Assembly: GCA_913049565.1 (NCBI GenBank)
Contig: CAJWZG010000001.1
Span: 1-56,344 of the forward strand
Direction of reading: 5' to 3'
DNA from: an uncultured Gammaproteobacteria bacterium
Lineage (GTDB): Bacteria; Pseudomonadota; Gammaproteobacteria; Pseudomonadales; Azotimanducaceae_A
DNA: 56,344 bases
Part shown: positions 1-9,959 of the stretch, one piece after another
How the letters are laid out: each line of letters begins with the position of its first letter
How positions within the stretch are numbered: position 1 is the stretch's first letter
Made by a program: the position numbers and the translations under genes
The notes under the pieces: generated by a model
The model's database searches: none
Told to the model about the DNA's origin: nothing
What the model saw: the letters and a program-made list of their open reading frames with translations, nothing else

Positions 1-119
1 GGTATGGCCTGCGCTGATACCTTACCGATTGCTAGCGGGGAGGACGCCCCGTAAAGGGATTCCAACGCTTCGATTGAGTCTATTGTTTGCATATTGCTCT
101 CCCGTACTCGCGGGTTTGA
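1..119. other. Left edge, nothing assignable
   Basis: No complete gene fits here. A 5-bp stem CGGGG/CCCCG (36-51) without a T-run is the only structure. The first bases may be the end of a gene outside the window; one frame stops at 15-17 and another at 52-54. Confidence 0.3.
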
Positions 120-860
120 TTAGCTGTCTAAACCGCCGGTTGCCGGTGCTGGCCTTGCCCGTTGGTTGTAGAGCAGGGCTCGCAACTTCGCGATCTCTTC
201 CTTCGGCAGATTAGAATAGTCGTTTTGCATATCCGCCCCGACCGCCATTCCACGCTGTACTGCGGGCCGCTCGCCCAGCTCATTGAACCAGCGTTTAAAG
301 TACTTGAAGTCCTCCATATTCTGACCTTGCGCCTGCCAGTTGACTGTCCACGGATAACAGATCATGTCAGCTATGGTGTACTGGTCTCCGCATAAATATC
401 GCTGGCTGTAGAGTCGATTGTTGAGCACGCCATAAAATCGATTTACTTCGTCGGTAAAGCGGGTGACGGCGTAGGTCTGATCACCGGCATTGTTGCCTAG
501 GCGCAAAAAGTGACCGCACTCACCGCTCTTTGGGCCTTGGTTCGCCATCTGCCACATCACCCACTGAATAACTTCGAATTTACCGCGCGGGTCAGCGGGC
601 ATGAATTGGCCGGTCTTCTCTGCAACATAGAGCATGATGGCACCCGACTCAAAGACAGATAATGGGCCTCGACCGTCTGCTGGACTGTGGTCAACCAGTG
701 CCGGCATTCGGGTATTGGGATTAATGCGCAGAAATTCCTCCGTAAATTGATCGCCCTTGCCGATATTGCATTCGATCACGTTGTAATCGAGCCCGCACTC
801 CTCCAACTGAATGGTGACTTTTTTGCCGTTTGGTGTCGGCCAGTAATGAAGGTCAAGCAT
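120..860 (-). CDS. Glutathione S-transferase family protein (Nu/YfcG-YghU-like)
   Basis: This 246-residue protein has a glutathione transferase fold. The N-terminal thioredoxin-like domain (about residues 1-90) begins LHYWPTPNGKKVTIQLEE and contains the loop NPNTRMPALVDH, followed by FESGAIMLYVAEK, the SNAIL-type glutathione-binding segment with ESGA. An all-helical C-terminal domain follows, with the conserved stretch TIADMICYPW. The PNG near the N-terminus and the ESGAIM segment resemble the Nu-class YfcG/YghU group, which often has disulfide-bond oxidoreductase activity; that activity is inferred from family resemblance. It is cytosolic, with no signal peptide. It diverges from the SDR-like gene at 936 across about 75 bases that must hold both promoters. 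Family assignment is firm; substrate is unknown. Confidence 0.9.
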   Translation of the reverse strand: MLDLHYWPTPNGKKVTIQLEECGLDYNVIECNIGKGDQFTEEFLRINPNTRMPALVDHSPADGRGPLSVFESGAIMLYVAEKTGQFMPADPRGKFEVIQWVMWQMANQGPKSGECGHFLRLGNNAGDQTYAVTRFTDEVNRFYGVLNNRLYSQRYLCGDQYTIADMICYPWTVNWQAQGQNMEDFKYFKRWFNELGERPAVQRGMAVGADMQNDYSNLPKEEIAKLRALLYNQRARPAPATGGLDS

Positions 861-935
861 GTAGCGCTCCCTGATGTTTCTCTGCTTTCCCGGTATTGTG
901 TCATTGAGTTCACAATCTTGACTAGGGAGGATGCC

Positions 936-1739
936 GTGGATACATCGCTGAAAGGAAGAGTGGCCTTAATCACTGGGGGCAGTAAGGGCTTAGGATTAGC
1001 CATGGCAAAAGCCTATTTCAGTCACGGCGCTAAGGTTGCGCTATTAGCTCGAGGCGCCGAGGATCTAGCAGCGGCAGAGGAGGAGATTTGCGGCCTAACA
1101 ATAAGCGAGGAATATGCTGCTAGTGCGGCGGTCGTCAGTTTTGTTTGTGATGTCACAGACTCGCAGGCGATCAGCGCGGCTCACCAAGAGGCGGTAGCCA
1201 AGTTCGGTGATATCGATATCTTAGTGAATAACGCTGGCCAATCAGCCGCTAAACCCTTTCTGAAAATTACGGACGCAGAGTGGCAGGCAGACTTAGACCT
1301 CAAGTTAATGGCAGCGGTGCGACTGACTCGGCTAGTTTGGCCAGCCATGGCCGCACAGAGCTGGGGGCGCGTGATCAATCTGCTCAACGTTTATGCCAAA
1401 CTGCCGGACGCAGGCACTGCGCCCACATCGATTTCTCGTGCCGCCGGAATGGCGCTTACCAAGGTGCTGAGTGCTGAGGGAGCCGCTGACAATATTTTAG
1501 TCAACGCGATGCTGATTGGCTTTATTGAAAGCGATCAGATACAGCGTCAGCATGCGGCGAGCGGCAGCGAGCTGACATTGAACGAGTTTATTGTGAAAGC
1601 CGGCGCCCGCCTCCCTATGCAGCGCATGGGTCGAGGCGAGGAGGCCGCAGATTTAGCCCTATTCCTGGCCAGTGAACGCGCGTCTTACCTGACCGGCTGC
1701 GCAATCAACTTGGATGGAGGGCTGTCTAAAGCCGTTTGA
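936..1739 (+). CDS. SDR-fold protein with a degenerate catalytic tetrad
   Basis: A 267-residue Rossmann protein of the short-chain dehydrogenase/reductase family. The NAD(P)-binding motif TGGSKGLG is at residues 13-20 and NNAG at 98-101. The start is the GTG at 936, with AGGGAGG at 924-930 five bases upstream; the open frame continues further upstream but only across the divergent gst promoter and gene. Against the usual Asn-Ser-Tyr-Lys tetrad, the aligned positions read Lys123, Asn151, Thr164 and Arg168 (segment APTSISRAAG in place of YxxxK). Cofactor binding looks intact while classical SDR proton relay chemistry should not be possible. It may be a divergent subgroup with other chemistry or a non-enzymatic role. 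Family call is sure; function is not. Confidence 0.88.
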   Translation: MDTSLKGRVALITGGSKGLGLAMAKAYFSHGAKVALLARGAEDLAAAEEEICGLTISEEYAASAAVVSFVCDVTDSQAISAAHQEAVAKFGDIDILVNNAGQSAAKPFLKITDAEWQADLDLKLMAAVRLTRLVWPAMAAQSWGRVINLLNVYAKLPDAGTAPTSISRAAGMALTKVLSAEGAADNILVNAMLIGFIESDQIQRQHAASGSELTLNEFIVKAGARLPMQRMGRGEEAADLALFLASERASYLTGCAINLDGGLSKAV

Positions 1740-1747
1740 TCTATCGA

Positions 1748-4030
1748 TTAAGAGGCGTTTTTAGCGCGAGCTGGCATTACCTTGCTAAGTCCCAGTCGCA
1801 CCATCTCCTGATTGATGTAGGGCATGACCTCCTCGGCGGTATCCATGCGCAGCACTTTGCCCAGCATACGTCGCGCGTCGCTGCGTTTGATGTTGCGAAT
1901 CACCCACTTAATGCGCAGCAGGTGCGTCGCGTTCATGGACAGTACATGGTAGCCCATGGCCATTAGCAAAATAGCCCCAGCAGGGGTACCCGCCAACTCA
2001 CCGCAAATACCCAGCGGTTTTTTTTCAGCGTGGACGGCTCTCGCCACTTCACGCAGCGCAGCGATAACCGCCGGGTGTATTTCCTGATACAGGTCAGCAA
2101 CGCGCGGATTGTTGCGGTCAACTGCCAGCAGGTATTGAGTCAAATCATTGGATCCTACTGCCATAAAGTCGGCTTCCCTGGCGAGCAGGCGCGCCTGATA
2201 AACAGCCGCCGGAACTTCGATCAACACACCAACTTGCGGCGGCTTTACCTGCACGCCCTCCTCAATGACCTCGGCATAAGCTTGTTCAATAAACCGCTTC
2301 GCCCGACGTAGCTCGGTCAAACTGGAAATCATCGGCAACATAATGCGCAGATCACCGCGAAGGCCTGCATTGGCTTTCAGCATGGCTCGAACCTGAACCA
2401 GAAATATTTCCGGGTGATCGAGTGTTACCCGAATACCGCGCCAGCCCAGAAATGGGTTTTCTTCATGAATCGGGAAATACGAAAGCGCTTTGTCACCGCC
2501 AATGTCCAAGGTGCGCATGGTCACCGGTCGCGGCTCAAATGCCTCCATATGTTCGCGATAAAGCGCCTTTTGCTCTAGCTCGGTGGGGAACCGATCTTGG
2601 CTCATAAACGGCACTTCAGTGCGAAACAAGCCAATACCCTCCGCACCTCGATCAAGGGAGCGAGTGATATCGCCTGTCAGACCGATATTTACCCACAGGT
2701 GAACACGCCACCCATCCTGTGTCACCCCAGGCAGCTCTTTCAGTTCGACAAGCTCTTCCGCGAAAACCTGCTCCTGTTCCAACAACAGCGAATTCTCTGC
2801 CAACCGCTCGGCATCAGGTTCGGTATAAACATCGCCGTAATGACCGTCCACGATTAAAGCAACGCCCTCTAACTCGTAAGCAGGTAGATCAAGAGCCCCC
2901 ATCACCGCGGGTATACCCATGGCCCTCGCAAGTATCGCCACATGAGAATTGCCCGAGCCACGAACCGATACAACGCCGCGTAATTGGTCTGGAGGTATGG
3001 CCCCCAACATGGCTGGCGTTATTTCTTCGCCGACCAAAATAGCGCTCTCAGGAAACTGCGTCTTTTTCTCGCGGATTCGCTGCAAATACCCCAAAACGCG
3101 GACCCCAAGGTCCTTTACATCGGTGCCGCGCTCACGCAGATAGGGATCATCCATTACCTCAAAACGACTCACATGCTGGCGAATCACCTTACGCAATGCC
3201 CCCTGCGCCCACTCGCCCCGCCGAACAACCTCACGAATATCGCCTGCCAGCGCACTGTCATCGAGCATATGGAGATACGCATCGAACAATGCTAGCTCTT
3301 CTTGAGGCAGGCTCGCCTGTAGGCTTTGGATCAGACTGCGGATGTCGTTTCGCACGGCCTCTATTGCTCGATCGAGTAGGGTCAGCTCGACAGTCACATC
3401 CTCAGCAGATCGACTGGGTACTGCGTCGAGATCGGCGATGGGGTGCATGACTACTCCGGTACCGATACCAATGCCCGGCGCGCCAGCAAAACCTTTAAAC
3501 TGACCCTGTTCAACAACGCTCGACGATGCGTCGGACACAATGGAACTGCCAATTGCCTCTGCGTGCGCAACACTGGTCGCCAACTGGGCGGACAGCGTCA
3601 CCAAGAATGCTTCTTCCGACTCGTCAAATCGCCGAGGTTCTCGCTGCTGCACTACCAGCACGCCCAGTACACGACCTTGGTGCAGTATTGGTACACCCAA
3701 AAATGCATTGAAGGGCTCTTCGCCTATCTCTGGTACAAGGTGAAAGTTCGGGTGGCTTGGCGCAGATTCAAGATTCAAAGGCTCGGCGCGGCGCCCGACC
3801 AAACCCACCAAGCCCTGATCTTGGAGGAGGAGAACCTCGCCAATTTGACTGGTGTTCAACCCCTCCGTTGCTGCCAGCAGATAACCTTCTCGTGAGGACG
3901 ACGACAGATAAATCGAACAGACCTCTGTACCCAAAGCATCTTTTATGTGGGATACCAGCCGCTGCACCGAAACCGCAAAATCACCCTCTTGGGTTACATC
4001 CTGAACAATCTTTCGCAGAACGTTTAGCAC
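1748..4030 (-). CDS. ptsP: Phosphoenolpyruvate-protein phosphotransferase PtsP (EI-Ntr)
   Basis: A 760-residue Enzyme I of the nitrogen PTS, which transfers phosphate from PEP to the HPr-like protein NPr. An N-terminal GAF domain (about 1-160) is followed by the PEP-utiliser N domain, the swivelling domain with the phospho-accepting His363 in GSGNSHVAILAR, and the TIM-barrel PEP-binding domain with AEGIGLFRTE and LGICGE (Cys676). Length matches E. coli PtsP (748). The catalytic loop reads GSGNSH where the family more often has GGxTSH; the histidine is retained. It follows rppH by 8 bases, the same operon as in many gammaproteobacteria. No fused HPr or EIIA domain is present, so it is EI-Ntr and not a sugar PTS protein. 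Confidence 0.97.
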   Translation of the reverse strand: MLNVLRKIVQDVTQEGDFAVSVQRLVSHIKDALGTEVCSIYLSSSSREGYLLAATEGLNTSQIGEVLLLQDQGLVGLVGRRAEPLNLESAPSHPNFHLVPEIGEEPFNAFLGVPILHQGRVLGVLVVQQREPRRFDESEEAFLVTLSAQLATSVAHAEAIGSSIVSDASSSVVEQGQFKGFAGAPGIGIGTGVVMHPIADLDAVPSRSAEDVTVELTLLDRAIEAVRNDIRSLIQSLQASLPQEELALFDAYLHMLDDSALAGDIREVVRRGEWAQGALRKVIRQHVSRFEVMDDPYLRERGTDVKDLGVRVLGYLQRIREKKTQFPESAILVGEEITPAMLGAIPPDQLRGVVSVRGSGNSHVAILARAMGIPAVMGALDLPAYELEGVALIVDGHYGDVYTEPDAERLAENSLLLEQEQVFAEELVELKELPGVTQDGWRVHLWVNIGLTGDITRSLDRGAEGIGLFRTEVPFMSQDRFPTELEQKALYREHMEAFEPRPVTMRTLDIGGDKALSYFPIHEENPFLGWRGIRVTLDHPEIFLVQVRAMLKANAGLRGDLRIMLPMISSLTELRRAKRFIEQAYAEVIEEGVQVKPPQVGVLIEVPAAVYQARLLAREADFMAVGSNDLTQYLLAVDRNNPRVADLYQEIHPAVIAALREVARAVHAEKKPLGICGELAGTPAGAILLMAMGYHVLSMNATHLLRIKWVIRNIKRSDARRMLGKVLRMDTAEEVMPYINQEMVRLGLSKVMPARAKNAS

Positions 4031-4038
4031 GGCATGTC

Positions 4039-4587
4039 CTAGCTTCCCGTCGCGCTATTTACCGAAGATCTCTTAGACTGGTCGGCCAGTGGTAAAAATT
4101 GAGCCAACTCAACCAAGGCGCTTCGATAAACATCTCGTTTAAAGTCGACCACTTGGCTAATAGGATAATAGAGGCTTACCCATCGCCAATCGTCGAACTC
4201 AGGCTTGAGATGCAAACTTAAATCTATGGACGCATCCTGCGCATGCAGTTGCAGCAGAAACCACTTCTGCTTTTGGCCGACGAAACCCGGGGTGGAGTTG
4301 TTGCGGCGCATTTGCTTTGGCAGCCGGTAGCGAAGCCAATCGGCAGTTTGCCCAAGTATGCTAACAGCGCTCGGCTCTACACCAATTTCTTCATAAAGTT
4401 CTCTAAACACAGCATCTTTAGGCGTTTCGCCTACATTTATGCCACCTTGCGGAAATTGCCAAGCGTTGAAACCTCCAACGCGCCTGGCCCACAAGACACG
4501 GCTAGCAACGTCAGGTGACGCTGGCGTTTGTAGCAGCACGATGCCCACGTTCGGGCGGAATCCGTGCTTGTCGATCTTCGAATCCAT
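4039..4587 (-). CDS. rppH: RNA pyrophosphohydrolase RppH (NudH)
   Basis: A 182-residue Nudix hydrolase that removes pyrophosphate from 5'-triphosphorylated mRNA and so triggers RNase E-dependent decay. It starts close to the conserved GFRPNVGIVLL segment and carries a full Nudix box at residues 48-70, ending REL-x-EE-x-GV, with WQFPQGGI just before it. The region LHLKPEFDDWRWVSLYYP is also typical of RppH. Length is slightly above the E. coli protein (176). It is the first gene of a two-gene unit with ptsP, and diverges from the DUF255 gene across about 155 bases. Confidence 0.96.
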   Translation of the reverse strand: MDSKIDKHGFRPNVGIVLLQTPASPDVASRVLWARRVGGFNAWQFPQGGINVGETPKDAVFRELYEEIGVEPSAVSILGQTADWLRYRLPKQMRRNNSTPGFVGQKQKWFLLQLHAQDASIDLSLHLKPEFDDWRWVSLYYPISQVVDFKRDVYRSALVELAQFLPLADQSKRSSVNSATGS

Positions 4588-4742
4588 AAGGTTGTCCTCT
4601 AACTCAACTGTACAACAATATGAATGAGGAACCCGAGATTTCTTATGTCGAGAGGGAAATAGCCAATTTTCAGAGCAAACATGCGAGACTAACCTTCACT
4701 TCTCACATTATCCTTTGGGGCCATGTAGCTTATTTTTTGACT

Positions 4743-6809
4743 ATGCAAAATACCCTGAAAGAACAAACCAGCCTTTACTTAGCACAGCACGCTGAACAGC
4801 CGGTTTACTGGCAAACCTGGAACGAAGAAACCTTGGCTGAGACTAAGTCGTCCGATCGCCCTATTTTCTTGTCAATCGGCTACGCGGGATCCCATTGGTG
4901 TCAGGTGATGTCTCGTGAATCGTTCACCGACCCTGTCACTGCCGAGATTTTAAATGAGCGATTTTGCTGCATCAAAGTTGATCGGGAGGAACGGCCTGAT
5001 CTGGACAAGATTTACTTAAGCGCCATGCAACTGCTCACTCAGCATAGTGGCGCCTGGCCCCTGAACCTGTTTATCGACCCACAAACCCAGCTGCCTTTTT
5101 TTGCCGGTACATACTTCCCTGCCGAAACACAGAACGGCCAGCCGGGGTTTGCCGACTTACTGCTGCGACTGTTTGAGGCCTATGACCAAAAGCGCGAGGA
5201 ACTCACGAGCCAGAGCGCCAAACTGGCCAACACCTTGCAACAACTCGCATCGCCGGTACTTGATCCCAAGATGACCGACGAAGCCCTGATCAACACTTGT
5301 CGAACAAGCCTCGCCGAACGCTTCGACCATGCAGAGGGCGGCTTTGGGCAAAGCATCAAGTTTGCTATGCCGGGTAGCCTCGATCGGTTGCTCAGACACT
5401 GGGCCTACCAACGTCGCGCCAAATCTGCAGATAAAGACAGCCTAGAAATGGTGATGACAACTCTGACTCAAATGGCAAGAGGCGGCGCCTTTGACCACTT
5501 GGGCGGTGGCTTCTTTCGCTATGCCCAAGACCGACAATGGCGCATTCCGCATTTCGAAAAAGTGCTCTACGACAACGCACAATTGTTGAGTACTTATGCC
5601 CATGCCTTGAAGTTGGGAGGCGACGCGCTCTTTGAGGATGCTATCTCGTCGACCTTAGATTGGCTAACCCAAGAAATGCGCGATGATTTGGGCGGCTTCT
5701 ACGCAGGTCAGGATGGCGCAAGTCTGGGCCAACGAGGGCGGCATTACCTATGGCGGCGTGAGCAGGTAAAGAAACTGCTAGACGAGGATTCTTACCTCCT
5801 GGTTGAAACGCTCTACGCGCTGGATAAACCGGCCAGTGTTGAAAATCATTGGATACTGCATCGCCGAGACTCATGGCGCTCGGTGATTAAGCGACTGTCT
5901 ATCGATCCAGAAAGTGCCAACAGCTTACTGATAGCTGCTAGACGAGCGCTAATGACTGAACGGTCACGTCGCACGCCGCCAGTGACTGACAAAAAAGTGC
6001 TCACAGGTTGGAACGGCATGCTTATCAGCGGTTTAGTTGATAGCGCACAGGCCCTCGGCGACGAGCAGTGGTTGGATACCGCACAAGCAACTGCAGATTT
6101 TCTGCGCAACCAATGCTGGGATGGAGAACATCTTGCTGTCTGCTGGCAGAATGGCCGCAATGGAGGGCCGGGGTATCTGGATGACTACGCTAATGTGCTG
6201 CAGGGTTTACTTTCGTTGCTGCAACATCGTTGGCGAGATGTGGATGCCACCTTCGCTAAAGCATTAGCTGAGACTGCGATGCGGTTGTTTTATGACGCTG
6301 ACAATGGCGGTTTTTACTTCACCGCGATTGATCAGCCGGATCTCATCTTCCGACCCAAGCCCAGTTTCGACGAGGCTCTGCCGCCGGGCAACGCAACGCT
6401 CGCCAGTGCCATGCTGCATCTGGGTCAATTGCTGGGCGAAACCACCTATTTGGATGCCGCAAGCAATACCTTGCGGTGGGCTCGCGCAGCCATGGAGCGC
6501 TACACCGCCAACCATTGCAGCTTTGTCACTGCACTACAGTCAAGTGCGGCAAGAGATCAGACCGTCGTTATTCGCGGACCAGAAGATCAGATGGCAGATT
6601 GGCGTCAGAATCTAACCCGCGGCTACCAGCCTTGGCTACAGGTCTACTGCTTGGCCTATGACATAGACGGCCCCACCCCAAACTACCTTCCCGGGCTCGT
6701 CAGTACAGCGGCTCGCGAGCGTGTCTCTGCGTTTGTCTTTGCGGACGGCCACGTCAGTGCTTCCATCACTGACTTTGAGGAACTGCGCCGAATGCTCGGC
6801 GCTACTTAA
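4743..6809 (+). CDS. DUF255/YyaL-type thioredoxin-domain protein lacking the first CXXC cysteine
   Basis: A 688-residue cytosolic protein: an N-terminal thioredoxin-like DUF255 domain (about 1-160) and a long C-terminal six-hairpin glycosidase-like domain (motifs GGAFDHLGGGFFRYAQD and HFEKVLYDNAQLL). The start at 4743 gives the usual family N-terminus (LKEQTSLYLAQHAEQPVYW); the frame stays open for 41 further codons upstream but with no family similarity. The family motif CHWCHVM reads SHWCQVM here (Ser50-His-Trp-Cys53), so the thioredoxin pair is reduced to one cysteine. The role of the family is poorly defined (spermatogenesis-associated protein 20 in animals, YyaL in Bacillus). It sits alone between rppH and the gcv cluster. 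Confidence 0.9.
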   Translation: MQNTLKEQTSLYLAQHAEQPVYWQTWNEETLAETKSSDRPIFLSIGYAGSHWCQVMSRESFTDPVTAEILNERFCCIKVDREERPDLDKIYLSAMQLLTQHSGAWPLNLFIDPQTQLPFFAGTYFPAETQNGQPGFADLLLRLFEAYDQKREELTSQSAKLANTLQQLASPVLDPKMTDEALINTCRTSLAERFDHAEGGFGQSIKFAMPGSLDRLLRHWAYQRRAKSADKDSLEMVMTTLTQMARGGAFDHLGGGFFRYAQDRQWRIPHFEKVLYDNAQLLSTYAHALKLGGDALFEDAISSTLDWLTQEMRDDLGGFYAGQDGASLGQRGRHYLWRREQVKKLLDEDSYLLVETLYALDKPASVENHWILHRRDSWRSVIKRLSIDPESANSLLIAARRALMTERSRRTPPVTDKKVLTGWNGMLISGLVDSAQALGDEQWLDTAQATADFLRNQCWDGEHLAVCWQNGRNGGPGYLDDYANVLQGLLSLLQHRWRDVDATFAKALAETAMRLFYDADNGGFYFTAIDQPDLIFRPKPSFDEALPPGNATLASAMLHLGQLLGETTYLDAASNTLRWARAAMERYTANHCSFVTALQSSAARDQTVVIRGPEDQMADWRQNLTRGYQPWLQVYCLAYDIDGPTPNYLPGLVSTAARERVSAFVFADGHVSASITDFEELRRMLGAT

Positions 6810-6845
6810 CTGGTGAGGTAGGGTTCGCACCGACAACGGGCTGTC

Positions 6846-8396
6846 TCAGCCCGCGCTGATATCGCTCCAGGTCAAATCGAGCTCCCGGGCCGCCTTCACA
6901 TCATCCAGCCTTCTTACCGGCGTTGTATACGGCGCTTGCTTGACGAAATCGGCATCCTGCTGTGCCTCGTTGCGCACGGCGATCATGGCGTCTACAAAGG
7001 CGTCCAGCTCTTGTTTGCTCTCTGTTTCGGTTGGCTCGAGCAAAAAACATTCTGGGACCAGTAATGGAAAGTAGGTGGTCGGCGAGTGTACGCCGTAGTC
7101 CAGTAGGCGCTTCGCCATGTCCATAGCGTTAACGCCTAGCTCTTTATTCTCCTTTTGATAGGTAACAATGAACTCGTGAGTCGCACGGCGCGACGGGTAG
7201 GCCAGCTGGAATCCTGCCTTGGAAAGCCTGGCCGCCATGTAGTTGGCGTTGAGAGTGGCGAATTGTCCCACGCGGTGCATACCTTCACGACCGAGCATCA
7301 AGGCATATGCTAGCGCACGCAACAGGATGCCTGCATTACCTGCAAACCCAGACAAGGTGCCAATGCTTCCGGGCAAATCCTCTATACCCATCCATCGGTA
7401 TTGAACGCCATCGGCGTTTGTCACCTTCTCAACGACCGGCAGAGGCAGATGCGGTAACAATCGTTCGCCCACACCCACCGGGCCTGCGCCGGGGCCGCCA
7501 CCACCGTGAGGGGTAGCAAAAGTTTTATGAAGATTCATGTGCAATACGTCGAAGCCCATATCACCGGGTTTTACCTTGCCCAAAATCGCATTGAGGTTTG
7601 CGCCATCGTAATAAAGCAGCCCACCTGCATCGTGTACGGTTTCAGCAATGGCTTGAATCTGCCGCTCGAACACTCCGCAAGTGGATGGGTTCGTCATCAT
7701 TAAGCCGGCCGTCTGTGGCCCCACTTTTTCTTTTAATGCCTCAAGGTCAACATCCCCTTCGCTATTGACGGGTACTTCAGTCACCTTGTAACCGCACATG
7801 ACCGCGGTGGCAGGATTGGTGCCATGCGCGGCTGTGGGCACAATGATTTCGCTTCGAGCGTCGTCACCACGCGCTTCGTGGTAGGCACGAATCATGGCGA
7901 CACCAGCAAACTCACCTTGAGCACCGGCCATGGGAGCAAGCGAAACCCCCTGCATACCTGTCACGTCTTTGAGGATCTCTTGCAGGTGATGCATACAGGC
8001 CAAATGACCTTGGCTGGCAGCCTCCGGCGCCAGCGGATGCCGTCCCAAAAATCCCGGCATACTTGCCGCTTTATGCGCCCCTCGCGGATTGTACTTCATT
8101 GTGCAAGAACCTAAGGGGTAAAACATGGTGTCTATGGCATAGTTTTGACGCGACAAGTTGGTGAAATGCCGCACCGCCTGCAATTCTGACACCTCCGGCA
8201 AACCCGGAGTTTGCCTGCGCAGCAAGTGTTCTGGAATATCGCTTAAGCAAGCTGCATCTGCGCCGTCAACACGCTGGGCTGTGGCCCGTCGATTTTCGAG
8301 GCTAAGCTCGAATATTGACTGCCCCTGCTTTTTGGCGCTCACGGCCTGATTCAACGGAGCAGCGTTTGTCTTGGCTATCTCGTGAGCGGGATTCAT
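6846..8396 (-). CDS. gcvPB: Glycine dehydrogenase (decarboxylating) subunit 2, GcvPB
   Basis: A 516-residue PLP subunit of the glycine cleavage P-protein, which decarboxylates glycine and passes the aminomethyl group to lipoyl-GcvH. The PLP-binding lysine is Lys291 in [16 protein letters not shown], with [11 protein letters not shown] and [10 protein letters not shown] upstream. Many gammaproteobacteria encode P-protein as one chain of about 950 residues; here it is split. The start overlaps the gcvPA stop by four bases (ATGA), so the two subunits are probably translationally coupled. It is the last gene of gcvT-gcvH-gcvPA-gcvPB. Confidence 0.96.
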   Translation of the reverse strand: MNPAHEIAKTNAAPLNQAVSAKKQGQSIFELSLENRRATAQRVDGADAACLSDIPEHLLRRQTPGLPEVSELQAVRHFTNLSRQNYAIDTMFYPLGSCTMKYNPRGAHKAASMPGFLGRHPLAPEAASQGHLACMHHLQEILKDVTGMQGVSLAPMAGAQGEFAGVAMIRAYHEARGDDARSEIIVPTAAHGTNPATAVMCGYKVTEVPVNSEGDVDLEALKEKVGPQTAGLMMTNPSTCGVFERQIQAIAETVHDAGGLLYYDGANLNAILGKVKPGDMGFDVLHMNLHKTFATPHGGGGPGAGPVGVGERLLPHLPLPVVEKVTNADGVQYRWMGIEDLPGSIGTLSGFAGNAGILLRALAYALMLGREGMHRVGQFATLNANYMAARLSKAGFQLAYPSRRATHEFIVTYQKENKELGVNAMDMAKRLLDYGVHSPTTYFPLLVPECFLLEPTETESKQELDAFVDAMIAVRNEAQQDADFVKQAPYTTPVRRLDDVKAARELDLTWSDISAG

Positions 8397-9790
8397 GTTC
8401 TTGCTCCTATAGTACTGGTACTGGCGATCGCTTTGATAAATTCAGTGACATATCGATCGAGTTCTGCTTCTGTGCGTTTTTCAGTAACCGCCACTATCAG
8501 CCCATGGTCTCGACCTTCGAACTCTGCGCCTGAAAAATCTGCAAAATTCAGCCCGGGCAATATGCCTTGGTGCATCATCTGTTCAATGACTTGATGCGCC
8601 GGCACGGGCAGTCTGAGGACAAATTCGTGAAACATAGGGCCGGTGAAAAATTCGGATACTCCGTCCAAGGCCAGTAAGCGCTGACGCAGAGTGTTGGTTT
8701 TGCGGTGACAATCAAGCGCCGTTTCGCGGATACCCTGCGGTCCCATCAAACTCATGTAGATCGTACCCGCTGTGACGAGCAAACCTTGATTCGTGCAAAT
8801 ATTCGATGTGGCTTTACCACGACGAATATGCTGCTCCCGTGCCTGCAGCGTCAGTGCGTAGCCCACTTTACCTTCCAAGTCTTCTGTCCGGCCAATGATC
8901 CGCCCGGGCAACTGCCGCATAAAGGCAGCCCGCGCACAAATAAAGCCGAAGGATGGGCCTCCGGATGCCATGGGCACCCCAAACGGTTGACCATCGCCTA
9001 CTGCTATATCTGCGCCTTGCTCACCCCACTGACCCGGGGGCTTCAATATGCCCAGACTCATCGGGTTTACTACCGCGATTACCAACGCGCCCTGTTCGTG
9101 AGCCCAATCGGTAATCTCATCAACGGCTTCTAACCCGCCAAAGAAATTGGGTTGTTGAACAATCACCGCGCTCGGCGCTAAGCCTTGAGAAGCCTGCGGC
9201 AATTCTGCCGGATCCACTCGACCGTTCGAATCAACAGCAATAGGAACTATGTCGACGTTTTGGTTGCGAACGATATTGCGCGTGGTTTGCGTGTAGTGGG
9301 GGTGCACAGATTGCGCCACCAAAACACGCCCTGCCTTGTTTTTCTTGTTCGCTCGCACGGCCATAAGGACGGCTTCAGCAAGGCCACTGGCGCCGTCATA
9401 GACTGATGCGTTAGATACATCCATCCCAGTCAGCGAGGCCATCATCGTCTGGTACTCGTAGATCAGTTGCAGCGTGCCTTGACTGGCCTCCGCCTGGTAG
9501 GGCGTGTAAGCGGTCATAAACTCACCGCGCGCCGTCAGATCCCAGACAGCTGAGGGAATGTGATGATCGTAGCTGCCTCCGCCCAGGAAGCAGGTGTACC
9601 CCTGATCTTGCTCTGAGCGCTGCGCCATATATTGCAGCATAGCCATTTCGCTCATGCCGTCGGGGACGTGGTCAAGCCGGTCGCTGGTCAGCTCTTGGGG
9701 AATCTCGTCAAACAAGTCGTCCAGCTGATCGATACCAATCTCTGTCAGCATGTCGTCAACGTCGACTTGAGTGTGGGGAATAAACGGCAT
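8393..9790 (-). CDS. gcvPA: Glycine dehydrogenase (decarboxylating) subunit 1, GcvPA
   Basis: A 465-residue first subunit of the split glycine decarboxylase. It has the family start ([19 protein letters not shown]), the segment [19 protein letters not shown], and [26 protein letters not shown] place the start at the ATG with GGAGGG about four bases upstream; an upstream in-frame TTG would add four residues but lies within that ribosome binding site. About 170 bases separate it from gcvH, an unusually long gap inside this operon in which I see no gene or riboswitch. It works with GcvPB, GcvH and GcvT to turn glycine and THF into methylene-THF, CO2 and ammonia. Confidence 0.96.
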   Translation of the reverse strand: MPFIPHTQVDVDDMLTEIGIDQLDDLFDEIPQELTSDRLDHVPDGMSEMAMLQYMAQRSEQDQGYTCFLGGGSYDHHIPSAVWDLTARGEFMTAYTPYQAEASQGTLQLIYEYQTMMASLTGMDVSNASVYDGASGLAEAVLMAVRANKKNKAGRVLVAQSVHPHYTQTTRNIVRNQNVDIVPIAVDSNGRVDPAELPQASQGLAPSAVIVQQPNFFGGLEAVDEITDWAHEQGALVIAVVNPMSLGILKPPGQWGEQGADIAVGDGQPFGVPMASGGPSFGFICARAAFMRQLPGRIIGRTEDLEGKVGYALTLQAREQHIRRGKATSNICTNQGLLVTAGTIYMSLMGPQGIRETALDCHRKTNTLRQRLLALDGVSEFFTGPMFHEFVLRLPVPAHQVIEQMMHQGILPGLNFADFSGAEFEGRDHGLIVAVTEKRTEAELDRYVTEFIKAIASTSTIGART

Positions 9791-9959
9791 CAAGCCCTCC
9801 AAATTTCTTATTCGATCGAGGTTTCATGGCCCCGCGCCATCTCTGGCTATCGCCTTCTTTCCATGAGCCCACTCCCTGCTGATCTTTCTAACAACCAGCT
9901 TGCTTAGGTCCGGTTTAAAGCGCTCCCTGTCACTATTTCGAAGGTAGTATTACCTGCGC

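Noticed and set aside
36..51. Terminator at the left edge
   Set aside because: A 5-bp stem with no T-run is too weak to call.
687..935. N-terminal extension of the SDR-like protein
   Set aside because: It crosses the divergent gst gene and promoter; the GTG at 936 has a strong ribosome binding site and gives the normal SDR start.
3443..3895. 150-residue open frame on the plus strand inside ptsP
   Set aside because: It is antisense to a complete ptsP with strong domain matches and shows no family motif of its own.
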